From Alistipes timonensis JC136 (GTDB lineage Bacteria > Bacteroidota > Bacteroidia > Bacteroidales > Rikenellaceae), in the NCBI RefSeq assembly GCF_900107675.1, contig NZ_FNRI01000003.1:1-64000 (forward strand): a stretch of 64,000 nucleotides of DNA, given 5' to 3'. Positions within the stretch are counted from its first letter, which is position 1. Every line of letters starts with the position of its first letter. The position numbers were made by a program, and so were the translations under genes. The notes under the pieces are model-generated. The model made no database searches. It had not been told where the DNA came from and worked only from the letters and a program-made list of their open reading frames with translations. Of this stretch, positions 25,393-34,500 are shown in pieces.

Positions 25393-27324
25393 ATGAAACA
25401 TCTTTGGAAATACATCGCAGGCGTGTTGGCTTTTGCGCTCCCCATCGCCTCGTGCAGCGACGACAACACGTCTGACTTTCCTGATAAGGAGTGGAGCGAA
25501 CTGACAGCCCCCGTGCTTACGGTATCGGAAGAGGAGGTAATGCTCGACGCCGACAAAGCCGATCAGGAGGCCCTGAAATTCTCGTGGACGGCCGCCTCGG
25601 TCGTAACCCGCAGTTCTTCGGTCAAGTATGATCTATACCTGAACGTAGAAGGCGAAGACCTGTTCAAAGGGATTAAACGAGAGTGGGGGGGGGAAGCCGA
25701 TTTGGCGATCTCTTTCACGCACAAGGAGCTCAATGACCTCATCATAACGACGTTCGGCGGCAAAAGCGGCGAACGCTTCGCCTTCCGGGCATGCGTCCAT
25801 GCACATACCGACAACTACCTTATCGAGGACAAAACCTCGGAAGAGGTAGCTTTTGCCGCTACGGCCTACGCTGCCGAAGTGGTAAAACCCGCATCGCTCT
25901 GGATGAAGGGAGGCGCCTGCGAATACGGGTGGGACAAGGCCATCGAACTGCCGCAGGGCGACGAAGGCACCTACACGGCAGAGAACGTCGTGCTGAAATT
26001 CGGCAAACCCGCCGATAACAAAGGCTTCAAATTCTATATCGAGGAGAACGGCAGCTATCCATTCTACGGGCAGAAGATCGACGGTGAATTCGGCCAAATC
26101 CAGACCTTCGCCATTGCCAATGACGGAGATTCGCAGTTCTATCCTTTGCAGTACGACTATACGAGCGGCATCTACACCGTATACGTCGACCTCAACAAGA
26201 TGACGCTCACACTGACCCGGACGGGCGACGTCGCGGAGTTCGACCCCGAAACGGCTCTCTACATTCTGGGAGACGATATGGAAAACGGATGGAACATGGT
26301 CGAGGCAAACGCCCTGCTGCCCGTCGGGGAGAACATCTATGAAAACACCAATATTTATCTCAAACCGGAGAGCAGATTCAAATTCGACTTCCACGACTGG
26401 ACGGAGTACATCCGCGACGAGGCGGCCGGCGAGTACTGGACCCTCAAGAAAAAAGGCGACGGCGACGGCGACATCCGCTTCATCCCGGGCGACCAGGGTT
26501 TCAGCGAAGGCTACTACACCGTACGAGTCGACCTTAACACCTTGAAAGTCACCCTCACGGGCGGCACGGCACCCTCCTATCCCGAAACGCTGTTCCTCTT
26601 CGGGCCGGCCACGGAGGCCGGGTGGAATCTCGGCAGCTTCATTCCGCTGACCAAGATCGGAAACGGCGTTTTCCAGGTCAAGGGCGTGAACATCGACGTC
26701 GGCACGGCCAATCCGGACGACAACAAGGGCAACGGATTCAAATTCGGCATCTCAAACAGCGATTGGAGCACCGAATACGGAGCCAAAGAGGCTTTCGACG
26801 ACCACGACGGACAGCAGGGCTACCGCGGTTGGGAGCTCGCACAAAACAGCAACCAGTTCTACCCCCTGCTGATGGGACACACTACCGGAGTATACGACAT
26901 CACTGTCGACTTCACGACGATGGCGGTACGCTTCGAACCGGCACAAGGTTCGGATTATCCGACAGCGCTCTACATACTCGGAGACGCAATGCCCCACGGT
27001 TGGGATTTAGGTCAAGCCGTAGCAATGACCCAAACCGCTCCCGGAATCTTCACGGCAGAGAACGTACCCGTGAAGGTCGGCACGGCCAATCCGGACGATA
27101 ACAAAGGTAAGGGATTCAAATTCATCATCTCGAACACCGATTGGCTGACGGAATACGGGGCCAAAGAGGCTTTCGACGATCACGACGGACAACAAGGCTA
27201 CCGCGGATGGGAACTTGCACAGAACGGCAACCAGTTCTACCCCCTGCTGATGGGATTCGAGGACGGAAACTATCGGATTACGGCGGACTTCACAACCATG
27301 ACAGTCCGGTTCGAACCGATGTAA
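25393..27324 (+). CDS. SusE/SusF-like multidomain surface lipoprotein
   Basis: This 643-residue lipoprotein starts at MKHLWKYIAG (25393); its lipobox IASC is followed by Ser-Asp-Asp. After an N-terminal Ig-like domain (about 30-150) come four SusE/F-type carbohydrate-binding modules, visible from recurring starts (LWMKGG, LYILGDDMENGW, LFLFGPATEAGW, LYILGDAMPHGW) and ends (VDLNKMTLTL, VDFTTMAVRFEP). Modules three and four are near-identical. It should bind mannan at the cell surface. It is divergent from the rest of the locus and carries a run of nine G at 25685-25693 inside the reading frame. A strong terminator follows. Confidence 0.85.
   Translation: MKHLWKYIAGVLAFALPIASCSDDNTSDFPDKEWSELTAPVLTVSEEEVMLDADKADQEALKFSWTAASVVTRSSSVKYDLYLNVEGEDLFKGIKREWGGEADLAISFTHKELNDLIITTFGGKSGERFAFRACVHAHTDNYLIEDKTSEEVAFAATAYAAEVVKPASLWMKGGACEYGWDKAIELPQGDEGTYTAENVVLKFGKPADNKGFKFYIEENGSYPFYGQKIDGEFGQIQTFAIANDGDSQFYPLQYDYTSGIYTVYVDLNKMTLTLTRTGDVAEFDPETALYILGDDMENGWNMVEANALLPVGENIYENTNIYLKPESRFKFDFHDWTEYIRDEAAGEYWTLKKKGDGDGDIRFIPGDQGFSEGYYTVRVDLNTLKVTLTGGTAPSYPETLFLFGPATEAGWNLGSFIPLTKIGNGVFQVKGVNIDVGTANPDDNKGNGFKFGISNSDWSTEYGAKEAFDDHDGQQGYRGWELAQNSNQFYPLLMGHTTGVYDITVDFTTMAVRFEPAQGSDYPTALYILGDAMPHGWDLGQAVAMTQTAPGIFTAENVPVKVGTANPDDNKGKGFKFIISNTDWLTEYGAKEAFDDHDGQQGYRGWELAQNGNQFYPLLMGFEDGNYRITADFTTMTVRFEPM
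25685..25693 (+). repeat. G9 homopolymer inside the SusE/F-like gene
   Basis: Nine consecutive G encode Trp-Gly-Gly at about residues 98-100 of the lipoprotein. The frame is open as written; a one-base slip would truncate the protein before all binding modules. Confidence 0.9.
26701..27256 (+). repeat. Duplicated 177-bp segment in modules three and four
   Basis: Segments 26701-26877 and 27080-27256 are highly similar at DNA level, both beginning GGCACGGCCAATCCGGACGA and ending at CTGATGGGA, 379 bp apart. The encoded blocks share GTANPDDNKG and EAFDDHDGQQGYRGWELAQN. Confidence 0.9.
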
Positions 27325-27360
27325 CGAGGTTTCCCGGCATCCGAAGTCCAAACAGAAAGT

Positions 27361-27397
27361 GAAAATCCGGCCGATCAAACACATCGGCCGGATTTTG
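27361..27397. terminator. Terminator after the SusE/F-like gene
   Basis: A perfect AAAATCCGGCCGAT/ATCGGCCGGATTTT stem with a 7-base loop and flanking A and T runs. Confidence 0.9.
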
Positions 27398-27479
27398 TCA
27401 TACCTTGGGCACCACAGTTGGACTGAGCCGACTTTTTCGGACCTTTGACTGCAACTTAGCTACTCCCACCCATCAAATT

Positions 27480-27520
27480 GCAAGTAAACTTGCTTTTACC
27501 CGCGCTTATCCGTATCTTTG
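27480..27520 (+). promoter_or_regulatory. Promoter with inverted repeat GCAAGT-AA-ACTTGC, second copy
   Basis: TTGC (27490-27493), 19 bp, TATCTTTG (27513-27520). The -33 box is again the right arm of the inverted repeat, and 18 bases are identical to the promoter at 3254. It sets the start of the next gene at 27544. Confidence 0.8.
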
Positions 27521-27543
27521 TATCCGGTAGAAATCCGCAATCC

Positions 27544-28167
27544 ATGACACAAACCCTCCGCAGAACCGGGGCCTGCGCGCTCCTGCTCACACTCTTCGGC
27601 ATACAGAACGCCTTCCCGCAGGGATACGTCAAACTCAACGGGCTCTACGCATTGGCAGGGATCGTCAACCCGGCCGTCGAATTCGCCGTCACGCCCAAGT
27701 CGACCCTCCAGAGCGAGATCGTCATCTCCCCGTGGAAATCCATCGACGGCAAGCACATGACCTTCGCTATTTTCATGGGCGAATACCGCCGCTTCTTCAA
27801 AGAGCACAACCGCGGGTGGTATCTCGGAGCCAATATCGGCATGATGGCCTTCGACATGTCGAAACCCTACATCGAGAACTGGCGGCTCAAATTCGAGGAC
27901 CGCTACTGCAAAGGCTACGGCATGATGATCGGGCTGTGTGTGGGGTACGAATACCAGTTCGGCGAACGGTGGCTGCTCGACGCCTATTTCGGCTGGGCCT
28001 GGATGGACAGCCACTACAACGGTTACAGTTTCGACGGCGAGATCGACATGCATCCCCACCGCCCCGTGCAGCCGAAGCACCCCGATCCGTTCAACGGCTC
28101 CTCGGAGTGGTATCCCAACAAGATAGGCCTCTCGATCGGCTACCGGATTTTCCAGCCCCGGAAATAG
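27544..28167 (+). CDS. DUF3575-type outer-membrane beta-barrel protein
   Basis: This 207-residue exported protein has a signal peptide (about 1-26, ending near FPQG) and alternating hydrophobic strands (for example VGYEYQFGERWLLDAYFGWAW) typical of small DUF3575 beta-barrels of Bacteroidota. Its function is unknown. The start at 27544 follows the -7 box by 23 bases; an upstream in-frame ATG at 27478 overlaps the promoter and is rejected. It is flanked by terminators on both sides and is therefore a single-gene unit. Confidence 0.75.
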   Translation: MTQTLRRTGACALLLTLFGIQNAFPQGYVKLNGLYALAGIVNPAVEFAVTPKSTLQSEIVISPWKSIDGKHMTFAIFMGEYRRFFKEHNRGWYLGANIGMMAFDMSKPYIENWRLKFEDRYCKGYGMMIGLCVGYEYQFGERWLLDAYFGWAWMDSHYNGYSFDGEIDMHPHRPVQPKHPDPFNGSSEWYPNKIGLSIGYRIFQPRK

Positions 28168-28195
28168 GCCGCAACCCGCAGGGCCTCTTCCACAC

Positions 28196-28232
28196 AAAAA
28201 CCCCGGTCTCCATCTCGGAAACCGGGGTTTTC
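28196..28232. terminator. Bidirectional terminator between the DUF3575 gene and pckA
   Basis: AAAACCCCGGT pairs with ACCGGGGTTTT across a short imperfect loop; A and T runs flank it on both sides, and it serves two converging genes. Confidence 0.85.
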
Positions 28233-28271
28233 TCTATCATGCAGCGGCCGGAGCCGCAATCCTTTTCGGAA

Positions 28272-29879
28272 CTATTTTACCTTCGGACCGGCAGCCACGA
28301 GCTTCTTGCCAGCCTCGTTGCCCGTGAACTTCGCAAAGTTCTTCACGAAACGGTTGGCGAGGTCCTCGGCCTTCACGTCCCAATCCTTGGCGTTCTTGTA
28401 GGTGTCGCGCGGATCGAGGATCTTGGGATCTACGCCCGGCAGAGCGGTCGGAATCACGAAGTCGAAGATAGGCATGGTCTTGGTCGGAGCCTTGTCGATC
28501 GAACCGTCGAGGATCGCATCGATGATACCGCGCGTATCTTTGATCGAAATACGCTTGCCGGTTCCGTTCCAGCCCGTATTCACGAGATATGCCTTGGCAC
28601 CTGCCTTCTTCATCTTTTTGACGAGCTCCTCGCCGTACTTGGTGGGGTGCAGCGACAGGAAAGCAGCGCCGAAGCAAGCCGAGAAAGTCGGCGTAGGCTC
28701 GGTGATGCCGCGCTCGGTGCCGGCCAGCTTGGCGGTGAAGCCCGACAGGAAGTAGTACTGCGTCTGCTCGGGAGTCAGGATCGAAACCGGAGGCAGCACG
28801 CCGAATGCGTCGGCCGAGAGGAAGATCACCTTCTTGGCAGCCGGAGCCTTCGATACGGGTTTCACGATATTCTCGATGTGGAAGATCGGGTACGATACGC
28901 GGGTGTTCTCCGTCACCGACTTGTCGGCGTAGTCGATCTTGCCCTTCTTGTCTACCGTCACGTTCTCCAGCAGCGCGTTGCGGCGGATGGCGTTCCAGAT
29001 GTCGGGCTCGTTCTCCTGCGAGAGGTTGATAACCTTGGCATAGCAGCCGCCCTCGAAGTTGAATACGCCGTCGTCGTCCCAGCCGTGCTCGTCGTCGCCG
29101 ATGAGCTGACGCTTCGGATCGGTCGAAAGCGTGGTCTTGCCGGTACCCGACAGACCGAAGAAGATAGCGGTCTCACCCTTCTCGTTGGTGTTGGCCGAGC
29201 AGTGCATCGAAGCCATGCCCTTCAGCGGCAGCAGGTAGTTCATGTAGGAGAACATACCCTTTTTCATCTCACCGCCGTACCAGGTGTTGATAATCACCTG
29301 CATCTTCTCGGTGAGGTTGAAAACGACGGCCGTCTCCGAGTTCAGGCCCAGTTTCTTGTAGTTCTTAACCTTGGCTTTCGACGCATTCAGCACCACGAAA
29401 TCGGGCTCGCCGTATTTCTCCAGCTCCTCGTCGGTCGGCCGGATGAACATGTTCTTCACGAAGTGAGCCTGCCAGGCCACCTCCATGATGAAACGGATCT
29501 TCAGGCGCGAGTTCTCGTTGGCGCCGCAGAACGTGTCAACGACATAGAGTTTCTTGCCCGAAAGCTCCTGCGAAGCGATCTTCTTCAGCTCCTTCCAGGC
29601 AGCCTTCGTAACGGGCTTGTTGTCGTTCTTATACTCGTCGGAAGTCCACCAGATCGTATCCTTGGTGGTCTCGTCCATGACGAAGAACTTGTCCTTGGGC
29701 GAACGGCCGGTGTAGACGCCGGTCATCACGTTCACGGCACCGGTCTCGGTCAGCTGACCCTTCTCATAGCCGCGCAGGCCTTTCTTGGTCTCCTCACGGA
29801 ACAACTCGTCGTAGGAGGGATTGTACACGATCTCGGTCACGCCGGTGATCCCGTACTTTTTCAAATCCATTTTGTCCAT
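28272..29879 (-). CDS. pckA: Phosphoenolpyruvate carboxykinase (ATP)
   Basis: This 535-residue enzyme interconverts oxaloacetate + ATP and PEP + CO2 + ADP. In gut Bacteroidota it mainly fixes CO2 toward succinate. Seen: the kinase-1a P-loop FFGLSGTGKTTLS, the Mg/Mn-binding NTWYGGE segment, the GRSPKDKFFV substrate motif and the kinase-2 DDEHGWDDDG block. Length is normal. It is a single-gene unit with its own promoter and twin palindromes near the predicted transcription start. Confidence 0.97.
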   Translation of the reverse strand: MDKMDLKKYGITGVTEIVYNPSYDELFREETKKGLRGYEKGQLTETGAVNVMTGVYTGRSPKDKFFVMDETTKDTIWWTSDEYKNDNKPVTKAAWKELKKIASQELSGKKLYVVDTFCGANENSRLKIRFIMEVAWQAHFVKNMFIRPTDEELEKYGEPDFVVLNASKAKVKNYKKLGLNSETAVVFNLTEKMQVIINTWYGGEMKKGMFSYMNYLLPLKGMASMHCSANTNEKGETAIFFGLSGTGKTTLSTDPKRQLIGDDEHGWDDDGVFNFEGGCYAKVINLSQENEPDIWNAIRRNALLENVTVDKKGKIDYADKSVTENTRVSYPIFHIENIVKPVSKAPAAKKVIFLSADAFGVLPPVSILTPEQTQYYFLSGFTAKLAGTERGITEPTPTFSACFGAAFLSLHPTKYGEELVKKMKKAGAKAYLVNTGWNGTGKRISIKDTRGIIDAILDGSIDKAPTKTMPIFDFVIPTALPGVDPKILDPRDTYKNAKDWDVKAEDLANRFVKNFAKFTGNEAGKKLVAAGPKVK

Positions 29880-29925
29880 AGTTGTAATTATTTTGATTAA
29901 AATCCTCTTCTTAACCTATGTTTTC

Positions 29926-29960
29926 GTCCGGACCGTCCGGACTCCAACGGCACAAAGGTA
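29926..29960 (-). promoter_or_regulatory. pckA promoter and twin palindrome
   Basis: The minus-strand -7 box TACCTTTG is at 29953-29960. Directly downstream, GTCCGGAC occurs twice (29926-29933 and 29935-29942) separated by one base. Each copy is self-complementary, so the site offers two dyads or one larger hairpin just past the predicted start point. The rest of the gap to 30190 is AT-rich, then GC-rich, without other features seen. Confidence 0.6.
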
Positions 29961-30195
29961 GAAAAACTTTCAGAATTGTGAAAAAATTAACAGCCGAAAT
30001 TACAAAAAAATTTTATTATTTTTTCCGATCCCGCTATACGCTTCATTTATAACAGTGTATCCCGGTTTGCAGAAACCCTCCGAAAGCGGCTTCCGCACCG
30101 CAAACCCACCCCTGCAAACAGGCTGCCGAAATTCGCCGGACGGAGCGGCGGAACAAATTCCCGGACGGGCCCGGACGACATCCCGATTTTTTTCT

Positions 30196-30293
30196 TATCT
30201 TTGGGGAGGTAACGCCCCTTTTAGGAGTCGGTCGGTTATCCGGGGACCGAACGTAATCCGATTTTGGATTCGTTCGTTTTTTTCGTATCTTTG
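30196..30293 (+). repeat. 90-bp promoter-bearing repeat before hemW
   Basis: TATCTTTG boxes at 30196-30203 and 30286-30293 have starts 90 bp apart. Between them lies a block matching the repeat upstream of dxs over about 58 bases: the TAACGCCCCTTTTAGGAGTC core, GTCGGTCGGTT, CCGGGGACCGAAC and TAATCCG. The second box has TTTG 19 bp upstream and ends 6 bases before the hemW ATG. Confidence 0.8.
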
Positions 30294-30299
30294 GTTACT

Positions 30300-31412
30300 A
30301 TGGCGGGACTCTATTTCCACATACCCTTTTGCAGGCGCATCTGCGCCTACTGCGATTTCTACAAAAGCGTCGGGCTGGGACGCATGGAGGAGCTCGTGGC
30401 CGCCATGCACCGCGAGCTGGAGGCCCGGCGGGAATACCTCGGCGGCGAAGCCGTCCGCACCCGCTATTTCGGGGGCGGAACCCCGTCGCTCTGCTCACCC
30501 GAGGCCATTGCCGGGCTGCTGGAACATGCGGGAAAGCTGTTCGATTGTTCCGCAGCGGAGGAGACCACCCTGGAAGCCAACCCCGACGACCTGACGCCCC
30601 GCTACCTCGCGGCGCTGCGCCGGGCGGGCGTCGACCGCCTCTCGATCGGCATCCAGTCGTTCGACGATGCGTGCCTGAAGCTGATGAACCGCCGCCACAA
30701 TGCCGCACAGGCGGTTCAGGCCGTGCGGGATGCACAAGGCGAAGGGTTCGAAAACATCACCATAGACCTGATTTTCGGGGTGCCGGGATTCGGCGGCGAC
30801 TCGCTGCGCCGCACGCTCGACACGGCAATCGGGTTGGACGTGCAGCACATTTCGGCATACCATTTGACCATAGAACCCGGTACGGCCTTCGGGCGGCGCG
30901 CGGCCCGCGGGGAGTTCGCCCCGGTGGACGAGTCGGTCAGCGAAGCGGAATACGCCCTTGTGCACGGGACGCTGACCGGAGCCGGGTTCGACCATTACGA
31001 AGTCTCGAACTACGCCCTGCCGGGGTTCCGGGCCCGCCACAACGCCGCCTACTGGCACGGCGTGAAGTACCTCGGCATCGGCCCTGCAGCCCACTCGTTC
31101 GACGGACGGGAACGCCGCTGGAACGTCGATTCCGTGGAGGATTACCTTGCGGGAGCCCCCGCAGAGGCCGAAATGCTGACCGACCGCGACCGCTTCAACG
31201 AGTATGTGATGACGCGGCTGCGCACGGCCGAAGGCATCGACCTCGCGGAAGCGAAGGCCCTTTTCGGAACGGAACGGGCGGCGCGGATGCAGCGCGATGC
31301 AGAGCCCTGGATACGGTCCGGAGCGCTCAGGACCGAAGGCGGCAAAATGGCCGTCCCGGCAGCGCGAATGCTGGTTTCCGACGCAGTGATCGAGACGTTC
31401 TTCGAAACGTAA
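30300..31412 (+). CDS. hemW: HemW-like radical SAM protein
   Basis: This 370-residue protein has the cluster motif CRRICAYC (Cys11, Cys15, Cys18) directly after AGLYFHIPF. The HemW/coproporphyrinogen-dehydrogenase family blocks YFGGGTPS, SIGIQSFDD and HISAYHLTIEPGT follow, with a C-terminal HemN_C-like domain. The Cys between the last cluster Cys and Phe that typifies true HemN (CxxxCxxCxC) is absent (CDF), which favours HemW, a heme-binding chaperone. The start at 30300 is just downstream of the promoter repeat. Confidence 0.9.
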   Translation: MAGLYFHIPFCRRICAYCDFYKSVGLGRMEELVAAMHRELEARREYLGGEAVRTRYFGGGTPSLCSPEAIAGLLEHAGKLFDCSAAEETTLEANPDDLTPRYLAALRRAGVDRLSIGIQSFDDACLKLMNRRHNAAQAVQAVRDAQGEGFENITIDLIFGVPGFGGDSLRRTLDTAIGLDVQHISAYHLTIEPGTAFGRRAARGEFAPVDESVSEAEYALVHGTLTGAGFDHYEVSNYALPGFRARHNAAYWHGVKYLGIGPAAHSFDGRERRWNVDSVEDYLAGAPAEAEMLTDRDRFNEYVMTRLRTAEGIDLAEAKALFGTERAARMQRDAEPWIRSGALRTEGGKMAVPAARMLVSDAVIETFFET

Positions 31413-31485
31413 CAAACCCGCAACCAAATGAAACTGAAATGTTAAGTTATTCTTAAATTTTTTTAGTAAATATGACTTCGGATTG

Positions 31486-31513
31486 TTTTACAAAAATATA
31501 AGCATTACCTTTG
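31486..31513 (+). promoter_or_regulatory. Promoter of the glycogen cluster
   Basis: TACCTTTG (31506-31513) with TTG about 20 bp upstream. The transcript would have a leader of about 50 bases before the ATG at 31569. Confidence 0.7.
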
Positions 31514-31568
31514 CAACCGGATTTCGAATCCGACTTCGTCTCTGAAAAATTACAAACAAGCATAATAT

Positions 31569-34500
31569 ATGAGCAATGCAAAACACTCTCCCGACTTCCT
31601 GTTCGAGGTTAGTTGGGAGGTATGCAACAAGGTCGGCGGCATTCACACCGTCATCTCCACCAAGGCACAGACCGTAATCCGCAAATTCGCAGACCGCTAT
31701 CTCCTGATCGGTCCCGACCTCTCGCACGAGGGCGTGAACCCCGAGTTCGAGGAGGACCCCGCGCTGTTGAAGGCGTGGCGCCAGAAACTCTACAACGAGG
31801 GCATCCGCGTGCGCGTCGGCCGCTGGAAGATCAAAGGCGAACCGACAGCGGTGCTGGTCGACTTCTCGTCGCTGATCCCCCGCAAGGACGAAATTCTCAA
31901 AAACCTCTGGGAGTCGTACCACGTGGACTCGATTTCGGGCCAGTGGGACTACATCGAACCGGTGCTCTTCGGCTGGGCCGCAGGCGTGGTGATCGCCTCC
32001 TACGTCGAGACCTTCTGCGCCCCGACCGACAAGGCCGCAGCGCATTTCCACGAATGGATGACCGCTGCCGGCGGCCTCTACCTGCGCAAACACGCCCCCT
32101 ATGTGGCCACGGTGTTCACCACCCACGCCACGGTCATGGGCCGCTGCATCGCCGGCAACCGCCTGCCGCTTTATAACGACCTCACGAAATTCAACGCCGA
32201 CGAACTGGCCCGCCAGTTCAACGTCACGGCCAAACATTCGATCGAGAAGATGGGCGCCACGTATCACGACGCCTTCCTCACGGTGAGCGACATCACGGCC
32301 AACGAGTGCAAGTACCTGCTGGGCCGCGAACCGGACGGCGTGACGCCCAACGGCTTCGAAAACGACTTCGTGTGGACCGGCGAGGAGTATTACGCCAAGC
32401 GCGACGAGGCCCGCAAGGCGATGATTACGGTGGCCGAGGCCTGTCTGGGCGAGAAGTTCTCGGGCGATCCGCTGATCGTCGGCACCAGCGGCCGCTACGA
32501 ATTCCGCAACAAAGGCATCGACGTCTTCATCGAGTCGCTCAAACAGCTCGCGGCCTCGGACAAGCTCCGGCGCGAGGTGCTGGCCTACATCACCGTACCC
32601 GCCGGCAACCGCGGCCCGCGCGTCGATCTGCAGGCCCATCTGGCCGATGCGTCGAACCCCATCGACGGGAGCCAGTACAAATACACGACCCACTACCTCG
32701 AAAATCCGGCCTGGGACCCGGTCGTCAACGCCCTCAAAGACTCGATCCTGACCCGGCCCGAATCGAAGGTGAAGGTGATCTTCGTGCCGACGTACCTCAA
32801 CAAGGCCGACGGTATCTTCAACAAGGATTATTACGAACTGCTGGTAGGCATGGACCTCACGGTCTTCCCCTCCTACTACGAGCCGTGGGGCTACACCCCG
32901 CTGGAATCGGTGGCTTTCTCGGTGCCGACCGTCACCACGACGCTGGCCGGATTCGGCCTCTGGGTGGACAAGCACCGCGAACACGCCGGCGTGGAGGTCG
33001 TCCGCCGCGACGACTACAACGACCGGGAGGTCGAACAGAAAGTCGCCGAGACGCTGCTGCGCTTCAGCCTGCTGGATGAGAAGCACGTGAACGAAATGCG
33101 CACCTCGGCTTACGAAATCTCGACGACAGCGCTCTGGGAGCACCTCTTCGCCGCCTACGAGCAGGCCTATTCCGAAGCGGTCGAGAGTTCGGTCGTGCGC
33201 ACCAACCGCGCCGTGCTGGACGACGGCGGCGCCAAGACCGAACAGATCAACTTCGTGCGTCAGCAGCTCTTCGTCGAAAAGCCCGTCTGGAACCGCATGA
33301 TGGTCGACAAGACGCTGCCCCGGCGGCTGCACGCCCTCGAGGAGCTTTCGCGCAACCTCTGGTGGTGCTGGAACCCCGGCGCCCGCGACCTGTTCGAAGG
33401 GATCGACCCTGTGCTGTGGGCCGAATGCGACCGCAACCCGATCGCCTTCCTCGACGCGCTGAGCGTCGAGCGTCTGAAAGAGCTCGAGAAAGATACGAAT
33501 TTCCTCGCCATGCTCGATGCCGTGCATACGCAGTTCCGCGACTACATGAACGAGAAGCCCGACCCGAAGACCACGACGATCTCCTATTTCTCGATGGAGT
33601 ACGGCCTGCACTCGTCGCTGAAAATCTACTCGGGCGGCCTGGGCATCCTGGCCGGCGACTACCTCAAAGAGGCTTCGGACAAGAACGTCCCGATGGCCGC
33701 CGTGGGCCTTTTGTACCGCTACGGCTACTTCACGCAGCGCCTCTCGGCGCAGGGCGCCCAGGAGGCGACCTACGAGGCGCAGAACTTCTATAAGCTACCC
33801 ATCTCGCCCGTGCGCGACGAGGCCGGCAACTGGATGACGGTCACCATCGCCTTCCCGGGCCGCACGCTCTCGGCGCGCATCTGGAAATGCCAGGTGGGCC
33901 GCACGGACCTCTACCTGCTCGACGCCGACATCGAGGACAACCTCGAGGAGGACCGCCAGGTCACCCACCACCTCTACGGAGGCGACTGGGAGAACCGCCT
34001 CAAACAGGAGATTCTGCTGGGCATCGGCGGCATCCGCGCCCTGCGCCAGGTAGGCGTCAAACACGAGGTGTTCCACTGCAACGAGGGCCATGCCGCCTTT
34101 ATCGGCGTGGAGCGCATCCGCGACCTGGTGAACCACCGCAAGCTCTCGTTCTCCGAAGCGCTGGAGGTCGTCCGCTCGTCGTCGCTCTTCACGACCCACA
34201 CCCCCGTGCCGGCCGGCCACGACGCATTCCCCGAGTCGATGATCCGCCAGTACATGTCGCACTACCCCGACGTGCTGGGCATCACCTGGGAGCAATATAT
34301 CAACCTGGGCAAGACCAACCCCAACGACCCCAACGAGAAATTCTCGATGTCGGTGCTGGCCTGCAATCTTTCGCAGGAGGTCAACGGCGTCTCGTGGCTC
34401 CACGGCGAGGTCTCGAAGGAAATTCTGGGCAGCATGTGGCCGGGTTACTTCAAAAACGAGCTCCACATCGGCTACGTCACCAACGGCGTGCACTTCCCGA

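Noticed and set aside
27732..29900. 722-codon open frame antisense to pckA
   Set aside because: It runs across the DUF3575 gene, a terminator and pckA, and reads as composition noise.
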